Source: JBFGCM01 sp041581135 (lineage in GTDB: Bacteria > Actinomycetota > Acidimicrobiia > Spongiisociales > UBA5794). Taken from it: a stretch of DNA of 7,302 nucleotides. Position numbers and translations under genes: made by a program. The notes beneath the pieces are model-generated. The model saw only the letters and a program-made list of their open reading frames with translations, was not told the origin of the DNA and ran no database searches. This document shows positions 1 through 5,495 of the stretch, piece by piece. Where the stretch lies: assembly GCA_041581135.1 (NCBI GenBank), contig JBFGCM010000125.1:1-7302 (forward strand). Direction: 5' to 3'. Position 1 is the stretch's first letter, and each line of letters begins with the position of its first letter.

Positions 1-911
1 CCGCCTACACGCGGCACCGCGATCGCTACATGAGCGCGCTCGAGAGCGCGCTCGCTCGCCACACGGTGGACTTCTCCGAGCCCAAGCACACGCCGCTCGT
101 GGTGGACATCCTCAGCCAGTACACCGATGCCGACGGTGACGAGCTGGCATTCGTCTTCATCGACGAGTTCGTCACCAGTGCCGGAGGCACCTTCCGCCTC
201 CTGGAAGACTGGCTCATCGAGTACACGCCGCCTCCCGACTACTCCGGTCCCGACGAGCTGGCGTTCACGGTGACCGACCTCGAAGCACTCGTTCCCGGCA
301 CGCTCGACATCACCGTCACTCCCGTGAACGACGCCCCGGTGGTCGACGAGCTCTCCATCACGCTCTCCGAGGACACCCAGCCGGGCACCGTCGTGGGGAC
401 CGTCACCGCCGGTGACGTCGAAGGTGACGCCTTCACGTTTGCCGTCGGAGTCGGTCCGCTGAGCGTCGATGGATCCACGGGTGAGCTCAGCCTGGTCGAG
501 CCACTGGATTTCGAGACCGCGCCCGTCGTCGAGGTCACCGTCACCGCCACCGACGCCGGTGGCGCCGTCGGGTCGGGAGTCGTGACCGTCGTCGTCATCG
601 ACACCAACGAAGCGCCTTCGGTGTCCAGTGCCACCTTCACCGTGCCGTTCGACGCTGGCGTGGGCTTCGAGGTGGGCACGGTGGTGGCGTCGGATCCCGA
701 AGGAGATCCATTGACCTTCTCCATCAACGAGGACGCATTCAGCATCGATCCGACCACCGGCACCCTCTTCACCACCGAAGGGTTCGATCCCGAGGTCGGG
801 GCGTACGAGTTTCGGGTGACGGTCGTCGACCCGGGCACGCTGTCGGCCACCGCCGGCATCGTGGTGCTCGTCGGCGAAGGCGCCGGCCTGCCCGACCTGA
901 GGCCACGCTGA
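1..911 (+). CDS. Ig/cadherin-like repeat surface protein, C-terminal part (5' partial)
   Basis: This frame is open from the window edge (first full codon at base 3) to TGA at 909-911, so the gene probably begins upstream. An ATG at 30 is the first start inside the window, but it has no Shine-Dalgarno and no signal peptide follows it. Numbering from that ATG, residues about 13-101 resemble a bacterial Ig-like/cadherin-like domain: DADGDELAF, then EYTPPPDYSGPDELAFTVTD, ending in TPVNDAP. Two cadherin-type repeats follow at about 104-190 and 196-281, each with a D-x-EGD calcium-binding-like motif and a 'DxxTGxL' strand. DTNEAP (191-196) resembles the DxNDNxP linker. Acidic Asp-rich loops suggest Ca2+-stabilised extracellular beta sandwiches used in adhesion or as spacers. 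No LPXTG or C-terminal membrane helix is visible, so any anchor or secretion signal must lie upstream. The exact role is unknown. The gene converges on phhB with a 3-bp gap. Confidence 0.75.
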   Translation, partial: AYTRHRDRYMSALESALARHTVDFSEPKHTPLVVDILSQYTDADGDELAFVFIDEFVTSAGGTFRLLEDWLIEYTPPPDYSGPDELAFTVTDLEALVPGTLDITVTPVNDAPVVDELSITLSEDTQPGTVVGTVTAGDVEGDAFTFAVGVGPLSVDGSTGELSLVEPLDFETAPVVEVTVTATDAGGAVGSGVVTVVVIDTNEAPSVSSATFTVPFDAGVGFEVGTVVASDPEGDPLTFSINEDAFSIDPTTGTLFTTEGFDPEVGAYEFRVTVVDPGTLSATAGIVVLVGEGAGLPDLRPR

Positions 912-919
912 GGTTCAGC
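907..919. repeat. 5-bp palindrome carrying both convergent stop codons
   Basis: GCTGA-GGT-TCAGC is a perfect 5+3+5 inverted repeat. Its left arm contains the TGA stop (909-911) of the upstream plus-strand gene, and its right arm contains the complement (TCA, 915-917) of the phhB stop. There is no T-run, and the stem is too short to be a convincing intrinsic terminator. It may be no more than a by-product of two TGA stops meeting head to head. Confidence 0.45.
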
Positions 920-1193
920 CGGCGAAGCCGTCGCAGGCCTTGGCCAGGCTCGTGTCCTTCTCGGTGAGTGCTCCTTCGGAGTGGGTGCTGAGCACCAAGG
1001 TCACCTTGTTCCACCGGATGTCGATGTCCGGGTGATGGTCGGCGGTCTCCGCGGCCAGTGCCACCCGGGTGACGAACCCCATTGCCTCGTTGAAGTCGCC
1101 GAATTGGAACGTGCGGCTGATCTGCTCGCCGTCGAGGGTCCAGTCCGGATGGGCTGCGGCGAATTCGGAGCGTTCGGTGTCGGTGAGTCGCAT
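915..1193 (-). CDS. phhB: 4a-hydroxytetrahydrobiopterin dehydratase (PCD/DCoH family)
   Basis: This 92-residue protein has the usual length of pterin-4a-carbinolamine dehydratases. These enzymes dehydrate the 4a-hydroxy pterin left by aromatic amino acid hydroxylases, so that the cofactor can be recycled in the cytosol. The family signature is complete: E49-x3-H53-H54-P55, then W61, H71 and D80, with exactly the spacing expected (5, 9 and 8 residues). The HHP histidines belong to the pterin site. The ATG at 1193 was chosen because MRLTDTER is a typical N-terminus; the frame stays open far upstream (to about 1919), but only as antisense of recO. No good Shine-Dalgarno precedes the ATG. No phenylalanine hydroxylase gene lies in the window, so the partner enzyme is unknown. 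Standalone PCD homologues also occur without a hydroxylase, and their substrate is then uncertain. It is transcribed divergently from recO. Confidence 0.93.
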   Translation of the reverse strand: MRLTDTERSEFAAAHPDWTLDGEQISRTFQFGDFNEAMGFVTRVALAAETADHHPDIDIRWNKVTLVLSTHSEGALTEKDTSLAKACDGFAG

Positions 1194-1229
1194 GTGGCCA
1201 TTCTGCCAAGTGCAACGTGGAGGTGTCGG

Positions 1230-1235
1230 TACCAT
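1230..1235 (+). promoter_or_regulatory. Candidate -10 element of a leaderless recO-uppS promoter
   Basis: TACCAT fits the actinobacterial TANNNT -10 pattern. It ends six bases before the recO ATG at 1242, so transcription would start at or next to the A of the start codon. There is no correctly spaced Shine-Dalgarno: the only purine-rich run, GTGGAGGT at 1217-1224, ends 17 bases before the ATG. No clear -35 hexamer is visible. The whole gap to the divergent phhB start is 48 bp. Confidence 0.4.
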
Positions 1236-1241
1236 CGGCTC

Positions 1242-1955
1242 ATGCCCATCGTCCACGACCAGGGGATCGTGCTCCGCAGCTACGCCTTCGGCGAGGCCGA
1301 CCGCATCATCGTGCTGCTCAGCCCCAACAGCGGGAAGCTGCGTACCGTGGCCAAGGGCGTCCGCAAGACGAAGAGCAGGTTCGGCGGACGGCTGGAGTCC
1401 TTCACCCACGTGGACGTGGTGTTGTACGAGGGCAAGAACCTGGCGACGATCACCCAGGTGTCGGTCATCGATGCCCATGCCGCGATCCGAACCGATCTCG
1501 ACCGGGTGATCGCCGCCGGCACCATGGTGGAGGTGGCCGATGCCGTCGCCCAGGAGAACGAGACCTCCCATCGCCTGTTCCTGCTGCTTCGGCGTGGCTT
1601 GGAAGCCCTCGATGCCGGACCGCCCCATCCGGACCTCGTGGCAGCGTTTCTGTTGCAGGCGGCCGAGAGCATCGGGCTGGCGCCGGCGCTCGACGAGTGC
1701 GCCGGGTGCGGGACCACCGAGGGGATCGATCTCTTCAGCTTCCCCGCCGGCGGAGTCCTGTGCGGGCGGTGCCGCACTCCCGGGGCCTATACGCTCCGCG
1801 CCGGCCTCACCGACTACCTGGCGAGTATCGCCGTCTCCGAGCTGCGCGCCCTGCCCGATGCCGACCCGGCGTTCTCCGGTGAAGCGCTGGGGGTGACCCG
1901 CCGATTCCTCGAGTATCACCTCGAGCGCCGCCTGGCCAGTCTCACGGTCATCTGA
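1242..1955 (+). CDS. recO: DNA repair protein RecO
   Basis: This 237-residue protein has normal RecO length. RecO works with RecF and RecR to load RecA onto SSB-coated single-stranded DNA and to anneal strands during gap repair and RecF-pathway recombination. Residues 1-80 form the OB-fold region, with the typical opening 'GIVLRSYAFGEADRIIVLLS' and the basic KGVRKTKSRFGGRLE stretch at 38-52. The helical part carries a zinc-binding set, C153-x2-C156 and C174-x2-C177, as in many bacterial RecO proteins. The ATG at 1242 was chosen because MPIVHDQGIVLRS matches the family N-terminus; longer in-frame starts (from 981) would run antisense through phhB. uppS begins 2 bp after the stop, so the two genes are almost certainly one operon. 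Confidence 0.95.
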   Translation: MPIVHDQGIVLRSYAFGEADRIIVLLSPNSGKLRTVAKGVRKTKSRFGGRLESFTHVDVVLYEGKNLATITQVSVIDAHAAIRTDLDRVIAAGTMVEVADAVAQENETSHRLFLLLRRGLEALDAGPPHPDLVAAFLLQAAESIGLAPALDECAGCGTTEGIDLFSFPAGGVLCGRCRTPGAYTLRAGLTDYLASIAVSELRALPDADPAFSGEALGVTRRFLEYHLERRLASLTVI

Positions 1956-1957
1956 CG

Positions 1958-2695
1958 ATGACCGCGGCGCTCGATCCGGAACGGGTACCCACCCACATCG
2001 CCATCATCATGGACGGCAACGGGCGGTGGGCAAACGCCCGTGGCTTGGACCGCACTGCGGGTCATGCGCGGGGTGAGCCCGTCCTGTACGCCGTGCTCGA
2101 GGAGGCGAGGCGCCTGGGGGTGGGGTGGCTGACCGCCTTCACGTTCTCCACCGAGAACTGGTCACGCCCCCAGTACGAGGTCGACTTCCTCATGAACTTC
2201 AACATCGACCTGCTGCAACGCCGACGCGATGAGCTGCACGCCGACAACGTGCGGATCCACTTCATCGGCGACCGCGACGACCCTCGTGTTCCGCCTCGGC
2301 TGCTGGAGCTGATCGCCGACGCCGAGGAGGTCACTCGCAACAACACCGGGATGCGGATGGTGTACGCGTTCAACTACGGGGGTCGTGCCGAGCTGTTACA
2401 TGCGGCCCGCCACGTGGCATCGAGAGTGACCGACGGCGAGCTGGCTGTCGATGCCATCGACGAGGACGCGCTTGTCGCCGGCCTCTACGTCCCGGACATG
2501 CCGGATCCCGAGCTGGTGATCCGCACCAGCGGCGAGCAGCGGATCTCGAACTTCCTGCTGTGGGAGGCCGCTTACAGCGAGTTCGTGTTCACGCCGGTGC
2601 TCTGGCCCGACTTCACGCCGGAGACGCTCGTCGAGTGCATCATCGAGTACCAGCAGCGCAAGCGCCGATTTGGCGGAGTCGAAGCGCCATCGTGA
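1958..2695 (+). CDS. uppS: Isoprenyl transferase (cis-polyprenyl diphosphate synthase, UppS family)
   Basis: This 245-residue cis-prenyltransferase condenses isopentenyl diphosphate onto an allylic diphosphate to make the long-chain polyprenyl diphosphate used as lipid carrier for peptidoglycan and other wall glycans. All catalytic positions known from E. coli UppS are present: D19 (D26) in HIAIIMDGNGRWA, H36 (H43), S64, N67 and R70 in FTFSTENWSR, R189 and R195 in RTSGEQRISNF, and the metal-binding E208 (E213) in AYSEF. Product length cannot be read from sequence; actinobacteria use C50 or C55 carriers, and some have shorter-chain paralogues. The ATG lies 2 bp after the recO TGA (TGA-CG-ATG) without a strong ribosome site, suggesting translation by re-initiation after recO. 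Its 3' end faces the lipoprotein gene, with a 4-bp gap. Confidence 0.95.
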   Translation: MTAALDPERVPTHIAIIMDGNGRWANARGLDRTAGHARGEPVLYAVLEEARRLGVGWLTAFTFSTENWSRPQYEVDFLMNFNIDLLQRRRDELHADNVRIHFIGDRDDPRVPPRLLELIADAEEVTRNNTGMRMVYAFNYGGRAELLHAARHVASRVTDGELAVDAIDEDALVAGLYVPDMPDPELVIRTSGEQRISNFLLWEAAYSEFVFTPVLWPDFTPETLVECIIEYQQRKRRFGGVEAPS

Positions 2696-2699
2696 CGGC

Positions 2700-3494
2700 T
2701 CAGGCCGGCGAGCCCAGGCTGCCGACCATCGGCTCCAGCTCGAGATCGACGAGCCAGCACACGACCCGCCGATCCTCCAGCGCCCATGACGCCTCCGTAG
2801 GAGTCGCCACGTAGGTGTCGAGCTCGGGCGCGTCGGCGTAGTCCCGACCGGTGTACTCCAGGAAGCTGGGTAGGCACTCGTCCTCCCAGAGGGTGTCCAT
2901 GACGGCGTCGCCCGGGTAGCCGTTCTCGTCGGCGGGTAGGTCGAGTGTCAACGTCACCTCGCCCATGTGGGGATCGTCGCAGTCCTTTCGCTCCACGGTC
3001 GTGAGGCTCTCGAGCGCATACCAATCGAAGCAGTCGCCCTCGGCCAGATCGTTGAACCGGATCCGGTCACCGACGTCGTCGGCCCGAACAGACACCTGCA
3101 ACTTGCCGCCGCCGGGCTCCGACACGAAGCACAGCACCAGCCGGTCGCCACTTGGCCACGTGTCGGCAGAAGGCCGGAAGATGCGGGGTCGGTAGGTGGT
3201 GGTGGGGTGGGTCTGCCCGGTGTACATCTCGATCTCCGGGATGCAGCCGTAGCTGGCGACCTCGATCATCCTCTGGTCGCCGGGGAAGGGCTCCTTCGTG
3301 AGAGGCAGGCTGAACGACGCGGCGACTTCGTGGTCGTGGGGTTCGTCGCATGGCACCACCTCGACCTGGGTGGGCGCCGGGCCGCTCTCGAAATCGAAGT
3401 TCATGCACTGGCCGGGGGCGAGGTCGCCGACACCGCCGACATCTCCCCCGCAGGCCGCGGCGAACATCAGCAAGGCGAGGAGAAGTCGCTCCAT
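2700..3494 (-). CDS. Lipoprotein with two tandem Septum_form-like domains
   Basis: This 264-residue protein starts with a short signal (R3, then a Leu-rich core) ending in FAAAC, so C15 is the likely lipidated cysteine; Ala rather than Leu at -3 makes the lipobox slightly atypical. The rest is a clear internal duplication. Repeat 1 (about 24-125) has cysteines 30, 49, 84 and 122; repeat 2 (about 149-249) has 155, 172, 207 and 246, offset by 123-125 each. Matching motifs are GQCMNF/GDCFDW, PCDEPHDHEV/DCDDPHMGEV and the 'W-x3-DR-x-V-x-C' end. The GxC...CxxPHxxEV pattern fits the actinobacterial septum-formation (Septum_form) domain, known mostly from membrane or secreted proteins of unclear role. 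The four cysteines per repeat probably form two disulfides outside the membrane. No multi-pass membrane region is present. The start lies 11 bp after the broken oxidoreductase; a TAGCGT at 3503-3508 (minus strand), 8 bases before the ATG, could be its own -10. Confidence 0.82.
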   Translation of the reverse strand: MERLLLALLMFAAACGGDVGGVGDLAPGQCMNFDFESGPAPTQVEVVPCDEPHDHEVAASFSLPLTKEPFPGDQRMIEVASYGCIPEIEMYTGQTHPTTTYRPRIFRPSADTWPSGDRLVLCFVSEPGGGKLQVSVRADDVGDRIRFNDLAEGDCFDWYALESLTTVERKDCDDPHMGEVTLTLDLPADENGYPGDAVMDTLWEDECLPSFLEYTGRDYADAPELDTYVATPTEASWALEDRRVVCWLVDLELEPMVGSLGSPA

Positions 3495-3505
3495 GAGGGG
3501 CGACG

Positions 3506-4069
3506 CTAGCGGCTGTGGTCGGCGGCGACGGCTCGGGCGATGTGGGCGCTGGGCAGGTCCCTGGCGAGCGGCCAGTGCCGGAGGGACACCAGGCGAGCGG
3601 CCGTCGCCAGGTCACCAATCGACCGGAACGGCATCTTCACGCCGCGGCGGCTGGCGTCCCAAAAGGCATCTGAGATGGTGACGAGCAGTTGCCAGAAGCG
3701 GCGATGCGCCGGCGTGTCGCCGAATGCTCGCAGACGCTCGTGGCGCCACGCCTGCTGATCGCGGTGTACGTCGACGGTGCGGTCGGGGAGCCAGGCCCGG
3801 TAACCCGGCAGCAGCGCGGCGTCGAGCTCGACGCCGATCTCCCGTAGGAAGCGTCTACCGACGCCGTCCGGCTCGAGTCGACGAACGTTGTCGCCCCCAC
3901 GTCGAAGGAGAATCCCTTCGTGCGCCAGTATCCGGCACAGCCGCCGGGCGTCGAGTGGGCCTCGAGTGTGTTCGTGTCGATGCCCGCTGCCTGGAGGCGA
4001 GCCGCCATGGCCGTCCCCGACACGCCGGCGCCGATCACGATGACGTCACTGCTGCTGTCGCCGGTTCAT
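3506..4069 (-). pseudogene. Frameshifted, truncated CrtI/CrtD/CRTISO-like FAD-dependent oxidoreductase
   Basis: Reading the minus strand in joined segments gives one coherent protein start. ATG at 4069-4067 is followed by an apparent extra A; the frame from 4065 to 3880 then reads DVIVIGAGVSG (FAD-binding GxGxxG), LEAHSTPGGCAGYW and GFSFDVGATTFV. One base seems to be missing near 3878-3879, and from 3877 the next frame reads LEPDGVGRRFLREIGVELDA through HWPLARDLPS to TAG at 3506-3508. The +1 and -1 changes cancel, so ATG and TAG are in phase (188 codons including stop). Without correction the ATG frame gives only MNRRQQQ and a stop. The motif run GG-x-AG...GF-x-FD-x-GATT...LEPDG resembles carotenoid desaturases and isomerases such as CrtD/CRTISO. 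That family is about 500 residues, so more than half of the C-terminus is missing. Substrate unknown. Sequencing error could explain the frameshifts but not the lost C-terminus. Confidence 0.8.
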
Positions 4070-4085
4070 GGGTCCCACCGTCATC

Positions 4086-4114
4086 TTGAGCATACGCCCA
4101 AAGCGCTTGCTCAA
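4086..4114. repeat. Inverted repeat in the glyS / oxidoreductase-remnant divergent region
   Basis: TTGAGCA (4086-4092) and TGCTCAA (4108-4114) are perfect 7-bp inverted arms around a 15-base centre that contains the palindrome AGCGCT (4102-4107). The left arm overlaps a possible minus-strand -10, TATGCT (4089-4094), located 19 bases before the ATG of the remnant gene. An operator for a dimeric repressor is one reading; a relic of the regulation of the decayed gene or chance are the others. The rest of the 124-bp gap (4070-4193) shows only the glyS signals. Confidence 0.4.
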
Positions 4115-4162
4115 CACACCCACCCGGACCCCCCGGTCAACTGGATGGGCTGAGGCCGCCTC

Positions 4163-4168
4163 TACAAT
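4163..4168 (+). promoter_or_regulatory. Candidate -10 element of the glyS promoter
   Basis: TACAAT differs from the TATAAT consensus at one position and stands out in GC-rich surroundings. It would place transcription initiation near 4175 and leave a leader of about 19 bases before the GTG at 4194, too short for a T-box or another riboswitch. No clear -35 hexamer is seen at the right distance. Confidence 0.45.
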
Positions 4169-4183
4169 CACCCGCCCCTCATC

Positions 4184-4189
4184 AGGAAG
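4184..4189 (+). promoter_or_regulatory. Ribosome binding site that sets the glyS GTG start
   Basis: AGGAAG ends four bases before the GTG at 4194 (the core AGGA ends six bases before). It is the only good Shine-Dalgarno among the gene starts in this window, and it supports GTG at 4194 over the in-frame ATG at 4068. Confidence 0.6.
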
Positions 4190-4193
4190 CGCC

Positions 4194-5495
4194 GTGCCCG
4201 CAGACTTCGACACCATCGTCAACCTCGCCAAGACGCGCGGGTTCGTGTTCCAATCGTCGGAGATCTACGGCGGCCTGCGGTCCGCCTACGACTACGGGCC
4301 ACTCGGCACGGCCGTCCTGCGCAACGTCAAGGAACAGTGGTGGCGCTCGATGGTGCAGATGCGCGACGACATCGTCGGCATCGACTCGGCGATCATCCAG
4401 GCGCCTCGCGTGTGGGAGGCGTCGGGACACCTGGCGTCATTCCACGACCCGCTGGTCGAGTGCACCAACTACAACAACCGCTTCCGGCTGGACAAGCTCG
4501 ACGATCCGGATCAATGCCCGAGTTGCGGCAAGCGGGGCACGTTCACGGAGCCCCGGGAGTTCCACCTGATGTTCAAGACGAACATGGGCCCGGTGGAGAG
4601 CACGGAGAACGTCGTGTACCTGCGACCGGAGACGGCGCAGGGCATCTTCATCAACGTCGAGAACGTGCGGCGCACCGCCAGGCTCAAACTGCCCTTCGGC
4701 ATCGCCCAGATCGGGAAGTCGTTCCGCAACGAGATCACACCTGGTCAGTTCGTGTTCCGCACGAGAGAGTTCGAGCAGATGGAGATGGAGTTCTTCTGCA
4801 GACCGGAGGAGGCCGCCGACTGGTTCCAGTACTGGCTGACCGAGCGGGTGAACTGGTACCTCGACCTCGGCATGCAGGAGGAGAACCTGCGGCTACGTCC
4901 CCACAGCGACGACGAGCTCTCGCACTACTCGGCGATGACGTCGGACGTCGAGTATCTCTTCCCGTGGGGCTGGGACGAGCTGGAGGGCATCGCCAACCGC
5001 ACGGATTTCGACCTGCGAGCTCACGCCGAACACAGCGGGGTCGACCTGACGTACTTCGACCCCGACACCGACGAGCGCTTCTATCCCTACGTCATCGAGC
5101 CGGCTGCGGGCGCCACGCGCACGACGTTCTCGTTCCTGATCGACGCGTACCACACCGAGGAGGTGCGGGGCGAGACCCGCACCGTGCTCAAGCTCGACCA
5201 TCGTCTGGCGCCGGTCAAGGTGGCGGTTCTGCCGCTGTCGAAGAAGCCGGACCTGGTGGAGACCACGCAGCGCGTCGCCGACTCGCTCCGGGGCAAGTGG
5301 GACATCGAGGTGGATGTGACCCAATCCATCGGCCGTCGCTATCGCCGTCAGGACGAGATCGGGACTCCGTACTGCGTGACCGTGGACTTCGAGTCGCTCG
5401 AAGACCAGGCCGTCACCGTGAGAGACCGGGACTCCATGGCCCAGGACCGGGTGTCGGTCGACAAGCTGCACGCCTACCTGGCAGAGCGGCTGTAG
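4194..5495 (+). CDS. glyS: Glycine--tRNA ligase (class II, homodimeric type)
   Basis: This 433-residue enzyme charges tRNA-Gly with glycine in the cytosol and is essential for translation. It is the single-chain alpha2 type, not the alpha2-beta2 type. The N-terminal part has GFVFQSSEIYGG (16-27) and YDYGPLGTAVLRNVKEQWW (32-50, motif 1 region). RPETAQGIF lies at 144-152, motif 2 is FRNEITPGQFVFRTREFEQME (177-197) and motif 3 includes EPAAGATRT (302-310, with R309). The C-terminal anticodon-binding domain runs from about 340 to 433, including GRRYRRQDEIGTPYCVTVDF. The GTG start gives MPADFDTIVNLAKTRGF, a normal family N-terminus, and has a Shine-Dalgarno. It is slightly shorter than the usual roughly 460 residues, apparently because the zinc-ribbon-like insert (90-114) is compact; that insert keeps C90, C108 and C111 but has Tyr at 93. 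Its TAG is immediately followed by the glpD stop on the other strand. Confidence 0.96.
   Translation: MPADFDTIVNLAKTRGFVFQSSEIYGGLRSAYDYGPLGTAVLRNVKEQWWRSMVQMRDDIVGIDSAIIQAPRVWEASGHLASFHDPLVECTNYNNRFRLDKLDDPDQCPSCGKRGTFTEPREFHLMFKTNMGPVESTENVVYLRPETAQGIFINVENVRRTARLKLPFGIAQIGKSFRNEITPGQFVFRTREFEQMEMEFFCRPEEAADWFQYWLTERVNWYLDLGMQEENLRLRPHSDDELSHYSAMTSDVEYLFPWGWDELEGIANRTDFDLRAHAEHSGVDLTYFDPDTDERFYPYVIEPAAGATRTTFSFLIDAYHTEEVRGETRTVLKLDHRLAPVKVAVLPLSKKPDLVETTQRVADSLRGKWDIEVDVTQSIGRRYRRQDEIGTPYCVTVDFESLEDQAVTVRDRDSMAQDRVSVDKLHAYLAERL

Noticed and set aside
907..919. Intrinsic bidirectional terminator between the cadherin-like gene and phhB
   Set aside because: The stem is only 5 bp and there is no T-run on either side.
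915..1919. 334-codon minus-strand reading frame spanning phhB and recO
   Set aside because: Only its last 92 codons match a family (PCD); the rest is the antisense shadow of recO, which has clear RecO motifs on the plus strand.
3067..3618. 183-codon minus-strand frame across the lipoprotein and the oxidoreductase remnant
   Set aside because: Its sequence is Arg/Pro-rich with no family signal; the lipoprotein frame has a signal peptide and duplicated domains in the same stretch.
4068..4193. Upstream ATG at 4068 as the glyS start
   Set aside because: It would add 42 residues with no family similarity and place the start upstream of the TACAAT -10; the GTG at 4194 has a Shine-Dalgarno and gives the normal GlyRS N-terminus.
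4070..4193. T-box or riboswitch upstream of glyS
   Set aside because: The predicted leader is only about 19 bases, and no T-box sequence or specifier-like structure is visible.
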